The notes beneath the pieces are model-generated. The model was not told where the DNA came from and made no database searches. It saw only the letters and a program-made list of their open reading frames with translations. A DNA stretch of 64,000 nt, from the NCBI GenBank assembly GCA_016800925.1, contig JABCPU010000028.1, positions 62,001 through 126,000 on the forward strand. Direction: 5' to 3'. Position numbers and translations under genes: made by a program. The stretch's first letter is position 1. Each line of letters starts with the position of its first letter. Of this stretch, positions 19,997 to 32,795 are shown piece after piece. The DNA comes from Suillus spraguei. Lineage: Eukaryota; Basidiomycota; Agaricomycetes; Boletales; Suillaceae.

Positions 19997-20350
19997 GTGA
20001 CACATGATAAACCGTATATGGTTCCATGGACCCTAAGACTGGACAAGGTACCCAATGTGCTACTCGCCCACTCTCCTCCAGAAAATGCATCGCCCATGCT
20101 CTCAGACCCTGCGCGGCTGATGAGAAATGAAGCGCGCAGAACAGCATACAGAGATCAAGTGAGGCTGTGGGAGGCAGAAAGAGATCAAGCGAAGTTAGAA
20201 AGACGGAGACTAGCATGGAACAAACCAAAACTTGGAAAACTGGAAGCACTGCTGCCAAGGCCCATGCTGAATTTTCCAGAGGCATCCGAGGAGGGTCGCA
20301 GTGACGAGGAAGACGCCGATGAGAAGGACGGCGACGAGTCTGATGAATAG
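19997..20350 (+). CDS. Small charged ORF resembling a transposase C-terminal tail
   Basis: An ORF of 117 aa (the first codon may be non-ATG). It contains WEAERDQAKLERRRLAWNKP and KPKLGKLEALLPRP, then an acidic tail (SDEEDADEKDGDESDE). The pattern of a basic helix followed by a Lys/Pro motif and variable acidic end resembles the last part of ORFs carried by DDE transposons in mushroom genomes. No catalytic domain lies upstream, so this is either a transposon relic or an unknown small protein. Confidence 0.4.
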   Translation: MTHDKPYMVPWTLRLDKVPNVLLAHSPPENASPMLSDPARLMRNEARRTAYRDQVRLWEAERDQAKLERRRLAWNKPKLGKLEALLPRPMLNFPEASEEGRSDEEDADEKDGDESDE

Positions 20351-21626
20351 TTGGTCATAAACGTTACCGATTGTAAAGATAACGCTAGACTTGGTGCAGG
20401 TTCAAACCAGTGATAAAGACCGAGAACACTGATGCGTTCACAACATATTCATATATCAATCGATGGACTCAACAATTTATTTTATACATTTATGAACGTA
20501 TCTTATAAGTTTGTACCAGACGGATCTGGATGATACCTCTTTGTTGTGCAACGGGAGGCCAACAAAGTTTTGCTGGCTCAAGTGCCCGTTTAAGACTGTA
20601 GGGCAAACATTACTGGTAGTCAGAGTGGACGATTTTGATGCGATTTGCAGTACAAACGATTTTGGACGCTGAGAATCGGATTTGATGCTTAACCGTGCTT
20701 GATCGTCGAAGCACCTCACGAGGTGCTTCACGCGATTCTGAATCAGATTTTACACTGTAAATCCGAACTGTATTTCTCTTATTTAAAATTTATATCTAAT
20801 TGAATATACTGCCTAGACACAGTACTCAAACTGGGTAGATAAACAAGTCATCTGAAGATTCATGGGTATCTGCCCGGAGGTAGAAGACAAGGACCCAGTC
20901 AGAACTGATGGACATACCAATATTGAGGCGAAAAGGACAAGTCTCCTCTCTCAAGAACAGCATCTGAGCTGTTGAACTCATGTCCTGTAAGACCTTCGAG
21001 CCTCCGTTGGCGATACAGGCGGATTTAAGCTTGTTTTTTTTCTTTACCTACAATGCAAATATAATTATTTTGTACTTGCGCTTGCCTTTGCGTCGGTTAT
21101 GGCAGCTTTCTTGACGGACACTGCATCACCCAAGTCAGACTTGACTTTGGGCCCCCTGACAGCCTTCTTGGCCTTGGCGGCAAGCAGTCTAGCGGCCAGA
21201 AGTGTACCGGGCGAAAGCGACGGGGAATCAACTTCCTGTGAGTGCGGATGGGCGCCATAACCTTGAAGCGTGTCACTGCGGCGCTCGACAGTTCAATTGA
21301 AGGAATTCAGACTCCGACAGACCCATCAAAGTGACCAACAGGGGTGAACGACACGTTGATTGCTTCCATTACCAGCCTTGAGCGCTTGGATCAACTTCTT
21401 GTCCTTCGAATTCGGTTACATAAGACTGGTCTTCCTTCTATGAAGCTAGATACAATTCGTCATCGATTACGGATAGAATGGGAGTGAAATCACGCCATAT
21501 TATTCTATGATTGAATCTGATGCATGCTGCTTCTGACAATCCGAGCAGTACAATTAGTACGTGTAGCCCTCACTATTACTGTGTGAGCACCACTAGTGTC
21601 CTATCTCCCTTTACAATATCTGTTTC
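20351..21626. other. Gene-poor stretch with one possible small basic ORF
   Basis: Apart from the hairpin above, the only coding-like text is on - at about 21,070-21,260. It is rich in Lys and Ala (LLAARLLAAKAKKAVRGPKV, then DLGDAVSVKKAAITDAKAS) and ends in a stop near 21,065. No start or family can be given; it could be a pseudogene or the last exon of a small protein. Confidence 0.35.
20708..20729. repeat. Hairpin GAAGCACCT-CACG-AGGTGCTTC
   Basis: Nine-bp perfect stem with a four-base loop in a gene-free stretch. No U-run follows, and it is not next to a gene end I can define. Confidence 0.6.
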
Positions 21627-22067
21627 ATGTCTAACAGCGCCTTAGATACTAGCTGTCTGGCTGTGATATGCGGCTCCTGCTGTGGGTCAACTCGTTCTAA
21701 TCGTGCATCTGCCTTAAACGTGCACCAATAATTAGGTGAAGTTATCGCGACTTCACTCCAACAATGGTGTGATACCCGTGAGTAGTCTTCAGTTATCTGT
21801 ATCGTTCATGTTCATCACGACTTACGCTCATACTTTTGGGCATATTTAGATGCATTGGGTGGTGATTGCAAATGTTGTGATGGCCCACGCGGGTGTTGTA
21901 ATAGTTGTTTTGAATCGTCCTCGAATGAGGACAATTTTGAGAAACAACTGAAGGAAGACACGGAACGCAGAGAGGCTGCTGCTGGACGACTTTTTGATAC
22001 TCAACCAGCTCCTACTGAAGACATGAACCTGGAAAGCTCCACGAACCAGCCGGTCCCGTTGAAATGA
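21627..22067 (+). CDS. Small cysteine-rich protein, copy 1 of a tandem pair
   Basis: Proposed from two conserved coding blocks. The first starts at ATG 21627 (MSNSALDTSCLAVICGSCCG). The last exon is 21850-22067, preceded by an intron with donor GTGAGT at 21778 and acceptor TAG at 21848-21849. It reads ALGGDCKCCDGPRGCCNSC, then an acidic stretch (NEDNFEKQLKEDTERREA), then a Pro/Thr-rich tail. A middle exon (EVIATSLQQWCDTH) is in frame with the last, but the link to the first block needs an unusually short intron and is uncertain. There is no signal peptide. The Cys pairs suggest metal binding or palmitoylation. The copy at 22470-22902 has the same two blocks. Family unknown to me. Confidence 0.6.
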
Positions 22068-22469
22068 GTGCATGGCCGTGCTGGCTCTCATCTTCTGCAC
22101 GTATCCAAGGACCGAAACTGATGGTGAGCCTCGAGTCTGTCTCAGGTGCTTGTGACAGAACTCATAACATTATGTAAAAGTGCGGCGTTGTGTACGTTCA
22201 ATGGGATGCCCTTAGGGAGAGATAACCATAAACTCGCAGACTAGACTTGGGAAATTACCTTCTCCTTTGATATATGTTTCACCTGGCTAGCTTTAGAGAT
22301 ACGTACTTGTACTAGTAGGAGTGGCAGCGGAATAAGCATAGGTAACGTAATATGTATACGTATAACGGCACTCGAGTACTTCCGACAACGCACTTCTCAA
22401 GTTGCACTTCAAGTTGATTCTAAGTATCTACACCCTGGCGTTTTGTCCAAATCTTTTCATTCATTGATC

Positions 22470-22902
22470 ATGTTAGACGCAGGATGTCTGGGTTCTGTGT
22501 GTGGAAACTGCTGTACGCCGAAATGTATTCCATCATTTTGAATTCATTGACCAAAATGTTTACATAGTAGGAGACATACTGCCAACAACCGCTGTAGGGT
22601 GCAACATAAGTTCGTGTTCGTTGGTCCCATGTTGACTTCTAACTAGACTGATTATTTGAACAGATACATATGGCATTAGCGCCAAATGCTGTGGTCCGCA
22701 AGGTTGTTGCGGAGGTTGTTGCCAGGAATCTTTTGATGAGGATCGCTTTGACGAGCAAATCAAAAGGGAGATGGAGCGAACGAAAGATACCAGCTTGCCT
22801 ATCGAGACTCAGCCTGGGCCAGCTGTTGATATGACCGCAAATTCGACGGAGGGCGCAAGTGGGGCCCCTAACAATGTTTCGCCGGCATCGCAACAACTAT
22901 AA
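22470..22902 (+). CDS. Small cysteine-rich protein, copy 2 of a tandem pair
   Basis: First block from ATG 22470 (MLDAGCLGSVCGNCCTPKC) parallels copy 1 (LDTSCLAVICGSCC). The last exon, 22664-22902, follows acceptor CAG at 22661-22663. It reads YGISAKCCGPQGCCGGCC, then an acidic stretch (QESFDEDRFDEQIKREMER), then a Pro/Ser-rich tail ending at TAA 22900-22902. The last exon starts in the same phase as in copy 1. Middle exon boundaries are unclear. Conservation of Cys spacing and of intron phase, while the tails differ, argues that both copies are or were under selection. Not in any family I can name. Confidence 0.6.
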
Positions 22903-23656
22903 TCATAACATGGGCTCGGAAAGCGTGAGCAAGATACAAGCACGCTGATGGTTTGGATAGCTCGCGGGTGTGTTCGAGCTCTTGTACGCGTTGAACCTAC
23001 TACTATGGAGGTACAGTAACAAGTCAGTCTTGTGGCATGTGCTACTGTAAGTTAAGATTATACTAACTTATAGCGTCCAGTTTGTCAAACAGAATTTGCA
23101 CTGCTGAACGCGTGGACTTGGTAGTTATGGCCTACATGAGATACCACAAATATTATAATTGTCAGGAAAGGAAAGCGTTTGATTAGAGGTCTGAGGCGCC
23201 ACCATGATTTGTGCTTGACAAGCCGGAAGCATCACATGTCGGAATTCGGAAGACGACCTGCCACTGCATCCTGCGTCATCTACTGTGTTGAACTCTACGC
23301 ACCTTCATTTGACCAGCCGTCCTCACTCGAACCTCGTAGTTGTCGGAACGCAGAGAATTTACGCGTGTCTCCAACCTATTGCGCTACAGGCTACAGCCAA
23401 CTTTACAATTATCATTCAATCTAACCCGACTCTCCATTATCAGGACTGGATTCAAGTTCTTCGACGAGTCACGCTAGTAGACATTCAGAACATCGACACT
23501 GGGATACTTCACGAATTATTCGGGCATCTAATTTGCAAATATAGTACCAAAATATACGAATTAAGCCTAGACACTGTATCGCAGCCCCTGCAGTCTGGAC
23601 AGTTGCTGTGTTCCGAACCCATTGCTTAATATTGATCAAGAGGCTTGGGCACAGAG

Positions 23657-26600
23657 ATGGGGAATGTGCAGTCGGGCTCCACACTTACACGGACAAGTGG
23701 AGCATTGGATTCATTTGTCACCGAATTGGGAGGGGACATCGTTTATGACAAGGGGTGAGTTGCCGTCCTATACGCCCCTCAGATGCGCGTCCACTATTAC
23801 TTATTTCCCCAGACTCAATCAGGCGCGTTTCCTCAAGACCGTCAAGTGCAGACACAGAAATGGATACCTTGTTGTCAAGATATTTATCAAACAAGACCCT
23901 GGAATTAGTCTCAGAAACTATCAAAGAAAGCTGAAGAGTATGTGGTTTCAAGGCAATATGTACAACCTACTGAATTCGAGCAGCGGACAGGGAGGCTCTA
24001 CTGGACATTCCAAATATCTACACCTATCAAACATTCCTTGAGACAGAGAAAGCGGGATATCTCATTCGTCAATGGGCGGCAAGTAATTTGTATGATCGTA
24101 TAAGGTGCGACCCGAGACGTATGTCTTGGTTATCATACTCATTTACATAGTACTCGGCCATTTCTCTCTCTCATTGAGAAAAAGTGGATTACTTACCAAC
24201 TTCTCACCGCACTCTCTCAAGCACACCTGCACAAAACACCTCATGGAGATATCAAATCGACGAATATCCTGGTTACATCGTCAAATTGGATCTATGTGAC
24301 CGACTTTGCAGGGTCTTTGAAACCTACGCGACTCCCTCTAGATGATCCTTCGGATTTCTCGTTCTTCTTTGATACCAGTGGACGGCGGATTTGCTATGTT
24401 GCCCCAGAACGATTCTATAAGGTGGAAAAGGAGACAAGGAAAGCATGGGCAAATGAAGAAGGCGAAACAAAGGAGCCCATGGTGACTGAGGCGATGGATG
24501 TCTTCAGTCTGGGCTGTGTCATCGCGGAAGTGTTTCTTGAGGGCGCATCTCTTTTCTCGCTCAGCCAGCTGTTCAAGTACCGTGAGGGAGAATACAGTGT
24601 AGAAGCTCAACTTTTAGCAATAGGTGACGAGGGCATACGAGTGAGTGACAACCAGTACCAAGTTTCTCTGCAAACTCACATGTCTTCTATGATCTAGTCG
24701 ATGATTAGACAGATGATTTCATTGGATCCTGCTGCACGACCTACCTTCGATATACTCCTAGCGGGTGCACGAGGGACCGTCTTGCCCGAGTGTTTTTACT
24801 CCTTCTTGCATGAGTATGTGGCTTCAGTTGGCGAGCGTCCTTCTTCCCTCCCCTTTCCCTCCTCGTCATTATCCGCGTCAAATGCTCCTCCCTCCACCAC
24901 TCCAAATACAACGATCAAGGTGCCAAGTAAAGAGACAGTGACAACAGCTGCCGGCGCAACTGGGAATGGCAGTGTACTTCCCAGTGATAGCGACCACAGA
25001 TTGGAGCGAATTTGGGAGGAATATGAGAATGTGGACCCATACCTCCTTGACGACACAGACGTCGAGAAGACTGTGATGGATGTCAAGGTTGAGTTCGGTA
25101 ATAATGTTACTGGACCATCCAAACCTTTCCAGGTATATTTTACATTGTCGCCAGGCGAGCTGAAACTTATCAATTGACTTGCATTCCTCGTAGGATGTCT
25201 TTCCCGTCTCTATGCATATTCCATCTTATTCCTCAAATCGGCGTGCAACTCCCGCTGAAGACGGTCCTGCGCTCATACTTCTCTCCCTTGTTTTAGCCAA
25301 TATCCGCAATTGCCTTCTCCCTTCGTCTCGCCTCCGTGCTCTAGATATATTGCTCGCTCTATCAACTCGGTTGACTGATGAGGCCAAGCTTGATCGTGCC
25401 GTGCCATACGCGGTAGAGCTATTGCGTGATGAGGCTGCAATAGTCAGGGCAGCAGCAGTGAGGACGCTGGTTCAGATTGTGCGTGCTCTTCATATATTCA
25501 ATTATGCTGTACTCACGAGTAAATTCGCTGCAGCTGACTCAAGTAAACGTCATTACTCCCTCGAATGCATCAATAGTGCCAGAGTATATTATTCCGAATG
25601 TGCGTTATCTTGTGCAAGATCCAGAGGTGTCGGTCCGGGCCATGTATGCGCAGTGCATTGCTCCCCTCGCTCAGACTGCCGACCGCTACCTCGAGATGGG
25701 GCAAGCTCTCAAGGCACACGGTGTTTCTCCTGGGATCAATGGTGACAGACAAGAATACGAGGAAATGCACTTCGAGGCAAGTCATGCGAACACTCTTTGC
25801 TTTGCTTCTTATCTAAGTCTCGTTGATAGGTATCGTACGATGTCATGAAACAAGACCTCCTCCTCTCCATCCAGGAACAGTTGTCAACACTTCTCATGGA
25901 TCCTTCTCCCATTGTTAAGAGAGCGGTGTTGCATAATATCAACGCGCTTTGCGTCTTTCTTGGTAGTCAAAGAACGAATGACGTCGTCTTGAGCCATATG
26001 ATCACGTACTTAAACGATCGAGACTGGCTCCTCCGTCACGCGTTTTTTGAGAGCATTGTCGATGTCGCGGCATGCGCTGGAGGTAGGAGCCTAGATGAAT
26101 ATATTCTGCCGCTGATGGTACAGGCACTTTCTGGTGATTTTGACTGCATTCATGGTGTAATGTTTCTGACACCTCTGGTTTCAGATGTGGAAGAAACCGT
26201 AGTAGCACGAGTACTCGCTGCCCTCACTAGCCTTTGCGAGTTGGGTCTGTTTCAGAAGATGCGCATTTGGGAGCTGATGAGTGCCACTCTCCCGTTTTTC
26301 TACCACCCCAATATATGGATACGGCAGGGTATGGTTTATACATCCTTTTCATCCACAAGAGATTCATAGTTTGTGCGTCTTCAGGTGCAGCCTCCTTCAT
26401 TGCGGCTGCAGCGAAGTGTCTACCTCAAAGTGACGTCTGGTGTATCCTGTACCCTTCCTTGCGTCATCTGTTGCGTTCGGATGTGAAGGAGGTTGAAGAA
26501 CAGAGTCTTCTGTCGGCAATGAAGTCATCAGTAAGCCGGGTTTCCATAGACCTGGATTCGCTGCTCATTATTTGAAGTTGCCACGTCCTGTTTTTGATGG

Positions 26601-29435
26601 CGCTGTCCAATGGGCAATGAGGGCAGAAAAAACAACCTTTTGGAGGGGACATCGTAGACCAGCATCGAAGATGGAATCCCCTAGGGAAAGCATAGTTTCC
26701 ATGAGAAAGGGAGGAAGCACGGTTGGTATTGGACGTAACAAGTCAGAAGAGTGAGTTGCTCGGTTTCAAGCTTCGCGGGGCTAATATATGCAAAAGAGAC
26801 GAAGCGCAGTTGCTGAAACTGCAGAACCTTGGTATGACATCCGCCGATGAGGCGAAGCTCACGGCGATGCGGGATTACATCCTCAAGCTGGCCAATAATG
26901 CATCAAGGTTGGTTTTCCTTTACCGTCTGCTGGCTTCTTTGATCAAACTTGTGATAGTTTCGCATCTAGACCAAGAACAGAACCAGAATTTGAAAGGAAT
27001 CTTCATTCGATGGGAGACGTTGAACTGCAGAAGTTATCTGTTGTTCCTCAAACTGTCTTTCTCAAGTCAAAATCCTCTGCGTGCGATCTGACGCCCAGGC
27101 CTTCTCGCTTGACATCCTTTTCACGCAGGCCGGGCGACCTGCCAGGACGTCTCGGTACACCACATATGAGCAGGGCTTCCAGTGTCGACCATGGAGCAAC
27201 TAATCCTGCCCTGGAAGACCTAAAACGGAGATTAGCTGCTATTAACGGCTCTTCGTCATCACTTAATCTTGCCACTACTACTCGGGGACGCCAGACAGTG
27301 CAATCCCCCTCTCTCCCGTCTTCAAACTCGCAGCCAGCAACTCTTGCGCTTCCTACTCAGCCCACGGGTCATGATCGCCCGAGCAGCCCGACAGATTCGG
27401 TGGTGTCTACTACTAATTCATCGACTATCCGGACTACCCATCGGTTGCATGTGGGAAGTACAGATGGGCAGAAGGCTGCTCCTGCAGTTGGCTCATCCAA
27501 TACGAATGCAGTAGGGTTACTGGAAGCGCCATCTAAGATGCATGCAGACGGTTCTCCCGAACGATCAGGAAGATCATCACCAGTTTCACTTGCTGGAACT
27601 GCAAAAGGTGTGACCCGACCCCGTGTGGCCTCTACGCTCCCTATCTCGACCTATGGTACGTTGGAAACCATCATAGCAGCATCTTGCTCACGTGATATCT
27701 GATATGCTTTGTAGATGGGCCGGAACCTGGCATCAACAATCTGCTCGAGAACATCTACTCGGACAACAACCGCGAATTGCAGCATGAATTCGGTCCAAAG
27801 GTGCATGAAGGACCTATTCGTCGACGCAATACAGCCAGGCAAAGCTTTATTACTCGGATAGCGGCAATCGGCGAACAGAAGCCACCCTCATAGCTCACCT
27901 GCAATCACACACTGACTGCGTCACCGGGTTGGCTGTATCTCCAGATCATGCATTCTTTGTTTCATGTTCAGATGACATGTCTGTCAAAGTATGGGACACG
28001 GCACGGCTGGAACGCAGTGTGACGAGTAAGCCGCGTCATACGTATGCCCAGCATCATGCGCGCGTCAAGAGTGTATGCATGCTGGAGGGCGTGCATTGTT
28101 TTGCCAGTGCAGCAGAAGACGGAAGCTTGCATGTTATCAGGGTGCACGTCAATCAAAGTGGGTCTTTGCCGAAGTATGCAAAACTTCAAACCATTCGAGA
28201 ATATCGAGTGGACTCGCCTGGCGAATATATTACATGCATGGTTCACTACAATTCAGGTAAGACTTCGTCTGATTCAGGCCTGCTTGATGAAACAATGTTT
28301 TATCAGATGTTGCCTCGAATCTTGTCTTTGCGACAACACACTCTGTCATCACCATCCTGGACTTGCGAACCATGCGAATCTTACAACATATGCAAAACCC
28401 GCGTCATTTCGGACCTATAACTTGTATGTGTCTAGACCGCAAACGCACGTGGATTCTTGTGGGCACCGCTATGGGTGTTCTCTCACTCTGGGACCGACGT
28501 TTTGGCCTGCTTGTCAAGAGCTGGCAAATTGGCAAGACTTCTTCGGGAAAATCTGCGAGAGTAAACGAATGTATCATCCATCCAACAAAAGGGAAAGGGA
28601 GTTGGGTAATAGTTGCGGTTGAGAGTTGGAAGGGTGGTTCAGAGTCTTCACCCATAAACCTCATCGAGGTCTGGGACATCAAAAATGGGGTTCTGGTAGA
28701 GAGCTACATGACAAGGACCACATCCACGCCAACAGAGTGTGTTCCTGCACCTGTGGAGACTTCAGCAGTGGAGGCCTCGCAGAGCCCAGCTGCCGCTATT
28801 GCTGCTCTTGTCAATGCTCGATACCCAGGTGGAACTACGCACGGAAATACGAGCAAGAATGCAGGACCATCTCAGCGCGACGAGGCGCTTCCGGCACCCT
28901 CGCATGATATTCGTGCGATCGTAGCTGGTATCGACTTTGGACATTCCGGAATGCATAGGTCAGAAATCGTGGATTTATTGGTTGATGCCCCTGCGTCGAG
29001 CCGGAATTCTAGGGGGTTCATGGTAACAGGTTCGGAGGATAGACGAATTAGACTTTGGGATCTCAGCAAACTCGAACGAACATCTGTGGTGGCTGGCCCG
29101 GAGTCAGAATATGAAAGGCCATCGTACAGGTAAGGAAGCTGTCTTTCACTAAAGATGTTTTTCTCATTATGACTTCAAGCACTGTACGAGCCACAGATGG
29201 TTCGCCGTACGTCAGTAACATTGAGACATGGGCCCATTCGTCCAGCTCAGCTAGTCAGAGCAATCGACCTCCGCAACGGATGTCGATGATTACCCACAAC
29301 CAACAGAACCTTCTCAAGTCACATCAGGATGTCGTGACGTGTTTGGCTTGCATTGATTCCCCATTCCGAGGAGGCATTGTGAGTGCCGACCGAGCAGGGG
29401 TGATCAAAGTGTGGAGGGTCGGAAGCACTGACTAG
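23657..29435 (+). CDS. VPS15: VPS15-type protein kinase-like regulatory subunit of the class III PI3-kinase
   Basis: ATG at 23657 gives MGNVQSGSTLTRTSGALDSF, with the Gly2 N-myristoylation signal typical of VPS15. The kinase domain follows: ARFLKTVKCRHRNGYLVVKI, catalytic loop HGDIKSTNILVTS, DFAG in place of DFG (as in this family), and YVAPERFYK. A helical HEAT-repeat region spans about 25,212-26,560 (RALDILLALSTRL; QEQLSTLLMDPSPIVKRAVL). A Ser/Pro-rich linker fills 27,000-27,650, and a C-terminal WD40 propeller runs 27,900-29,435 (SCSDDMSVKVWDTARLE; TGSEDRRIRLWDLSKLE; IVSADRAGVIKVWRV). Many short introns interrupt it. The protein anchors and activates VPS34 on endosomes and autophagic membranes. 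The stop TAG is 29433-29435, and THS1 follows within 150 bp. Confidence 0.95.
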
Positions 29436-29582
29436 TAGTGACCTGTGTAGTTATTTTGAGTACTATAACCTACTCGCTTCCCTGGACTTTGCATGCTATC
29501 TAGATTCTACTGTAGTGCTTGCTAATTTCACACCGGAAAATTGTCGCAAAGAGTGACTCGAAGACGAGCGCCTGATAATCTC

Positions 29583-32536
29583 ATGCCAAAAACAGACTTG
29601 GTCCTGACTCGGATGCTCAGATCTCTGACTCGGGCTCCCCCATATCTGACTTGTCGTAGCATCTGCAGGTCACAAGTTAGCTTTCCTCGCGTTTATTCGA
29701 CAGCTATGGCCACTCAAGTCGCGTCTTCTTCGCAACCCGCCGCCCTCGACGGATTACACGCTGAAAATGCAAAGAAACCAAAAGAGAAGAAGGACAAAAT
29801 GGCGACAGCAGCAGCATCTCAGTATCCACTTGAAGTCAGTAATATTTACAGATATTCTCCAAACTTTGACTGACTTATGAGTAGCTTCAACCACTGCCAA
29901 GTTTTTTTGATCATCGCATCAAGCTGTTCGAAGAACTGCACGCAAAACACAGTGAATTTGTGAAAAGTATGAACGACATCTATCCCGAGATCAATCATCC
30001 TGATCACTATTTTAGCTCAGCCACGGGAGGAGATCGTTATTACGATGCCTGATGGTTCAGAGCGCAAGGGCACTAGTTGGGAGACTAGTCCTATGGATGT
30101 TGCAAAAGAAGTTTCAAAGAGTCTGTCAGAACGTATTGTGATCGCAAAGGTATGTGACTTCATTTCTTGATGTTTAGTTATAACATGATTGGTGCAGGTC
30201 AATGGTGATCTTTGGGACTTAGAACGGCCATTGGAGGTTTCGTGCAAACTAGAATTATTAGACTTTGAACATCCAGAAGGTATGCAGGAATATGCACTGC
30301 CTTTGCACCTTGTGATTAATTATTGCAGGCAAGAGGGTCTTCTGGCATTCGTCGGCACATGTTTTAGGTGAAGCTGCTGAGCGGCATTACGGTTGCCACC
30401 TATGCATTGGCCCCCCAACCGACGATGGTTTCTTCTACGAGATGGCTATTGAGGACAGGTAATCAGTCATAACTAATACTTTAATGGTCAATTATTGACT
30501 TCAGCAGAGCTGTTACCAATGCAGATTACCCCGCTCTGGAGAAGCTTTCAGAAAGTGCTGTTAAAGACAAGCAGAAATTCGAACGCCTCGTAGCGTCGAA
30601 AGAGGACCTACTGAGAATGTTTGGCGTATGTCCTTTCACATTTTCGAGAACACTCACTCATCTAATACCATCATAGTATAATAAATACAAAAAGCACTTG
30701 ATCGAGACCAAGATTGCAGACGGTACCTCCACCACTGTGTATCGTTGTGGACCGATGATAGATCTCTGTATCGGTCCTCATATACCACACACCGGCAAGA
30801 TCAAGGCATTCATGGTCACCAAGGCAAATATATAGTCCTGAATTCGCTCGATGTCGCTCTGATTCAGCCCTTGTAGAATTCTGCATCATATTTCCTGGGT
30901 GATGCAAAGAATGACTCATTGCAACGCATCTACGGTATCTCGTTCCCAGATAAAAAGCAGTTGACCGAATACAAAGCATTCTTGGTCGAGGCCGCGAAAC
31001 GGGATCACCGCAAGATTGCTCGGGAACAAGAGCTATTCTTCTTCAATGACCTCAGTCCAGGAAGTTGCTTCTTTCTCCCTCATGGTACTCGAATCTACAA
31101 CACTTTAATTGAGTTGATGAGGGTACGTTCAAGCTTGAAACAGTAGGAAGTTTAATTGACATCAGCGCAGTCTGAGTACTGGAAACGTGGATACCAGGAA
31201 GGTGAGTTCATAGATCATTCGAACGACATCTGGTACTGAGCAATTGGTCAGTCATCTCTCCAAACATGTACAACTCAAAGTTATGGGAGACTTCTGGACA
31301 CTGGCAAAACTACAAGGACGACATGTTTACCCTTGACGTGGAGAAGGAGAAGTGGGCATTGAAACCTATGAACTGCCCAGGTCACTGCCTCATCTTTGAC
31401 TCCCGGGACCGGAGTTACAAGGAACTTCCTATTCGGATGGCAGAATTTGGTATCATACACCGAAACGAGGCTTCTGGCGCCCTCACTGGTCTCACTCGTG
31501 TTCGGCGGTTCGTGCAGGATGACACGCATGTGTTCTGTATGCCCTCACAGATAGAAGATGAAATCGGTGCACTATTTGATTTTATGCAACACATCTATGG
31601 CCTTTTTGGTTTCGAATTCCACCTTGAGCTATCTACTCGTCCCGACAATTATCTCGGCACCATCGAGACTTGGAATACTGCAGAAGAGGTATGTTTCCCT
31701 TCATGGCACACGATCGGCACACTTACCATCTGGAATGCATAGCAACTCACTAAAGCACTCGATAAGCAATATCCAGGTAAATGGCAAGTCAACCCTGGCG
31801 ATGGTGCATTCTACGGCCCCAAGATCGACATCACCATTCGTGACGCCCTCCGCCGATCGTTCCAGTGTGCGACGATACAGCTCGATTTCCAGCTCCCCGA
31901 ACGATTCGATTTGAAATACCGCTCTGCGGATGAAATGACCAATCCTGACAAGCCCCCTTCACGTCCTGTCATGATTCATCGTGCAATTTTGGGAAGCTTA
32001 GAGCGCTTCATTGCGATCATCACGGAGCACTTTGCAGGAAAATGGTGAGTATACTGCTTGTCTTTTTTAGCGCTTGACTCATGGCGAGTCAAGGCCATTC
32101 TGGCTTTCACCTCGTCAAGTACTTGTTATTCCTGTTGCTGTGCCGTATGTGAGTATACTCTGATAGAACGTGATAATCCAATGTTGATATATTTCACAGA
32201 AAGAATATGCTCAAGAGATAGCCACTCGTTTAACGGATCTAGGTCTTTTCGCCGATGTTGACAACGGAGGAGATACTCTACCGAAGAAGATCCGCAATGG
32301 TGAAATTGCACAATACAACTTTATCCTTGGTGAGAGTTTTTTTTGTCCTCCTTGATATGGTATATTTACACAACTTAGTGGTTGGGCAGGAGGAACTTGA
32401 TAGCCGTTCGGTTAACATAAGAAACCGGGATGACGTCGGCACCAAGTCCAAAGGCGAGATGGCACCAATCATAGAGATTGAGCAAAAACTGTTGGAACTG
32501 AAAAAGTCACGGAGTCTCGCAAACAAGTTGGTGTAA
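29583..32536 (+). CDS. THS1: Threonyl-tRNA synthetase, probably dual cytosolic and mitochondrial
   Basis: Charges tRNA-Thr. Core motifs: [17 protein letters not shown] N-terminal part; TGS domain ([18 protein letters not shown]); editing domain ([12 protein letters not shown]); and class II catalytic parts, motif 1 region [17 protein letters not shown], then [30 protein letters not shown] and VQDDTHVFC. The anticodon-binding domain ends [23 protein letters not shown] text and stops at 32534-32536. An upstream ATG at 29583 or 29613 adds a basic, Ser/Arg-rich leader ([20 protein letters not shown]); an internal ATG at 29705 ([16 protein letters not shown]) would give the cytosolic form. Nine or so introns are present, one with a GC donor (30824-30876). 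Confidence 0.94.
30824..30876 (+). other. GC-AG intron in THS1 (53 bp)
   Basis: Joining AAG at 30823 to AATTCTGC at 30877 gives the continuous protein [20 protein letters not shown], as conserved in threonyl-tRNA synthetases. The intron begins GCAAAT and ends TTGTAG; reading on without splicing meets TAG within four codons. Confidence 0.8.
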
Positions 32537-32795
32537 TAGTGACCGTAGTCTGTAGCAGATCTGGAAGATAGGTAATCAATGCGAAAGGCGTCGATCGGCG
32601 ACTATCGGGTAAGCTGTAGTACAGCATAGAGCTTAGAAGGCAACTATTTTTAGAATACTAGGTACGCCACGGTTCCACAAGGTTCCAGAATATTCGAGGT
32701 TCCGAGAGACTCGGACACCCACTACACCGAGATACCTCCTAAGAATTGATTACGCTTCCACCCGAAGCCAGTGAGTGAAGATAACCAAATAAGAC

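Noticed and set aside
20380..20430. tRNA T-loop-like string GGTTCAAACC near 20,400
   Set aside because: The flanking bases do not form a T stem and no cloverleaf is possible in the 75 bp upstream.
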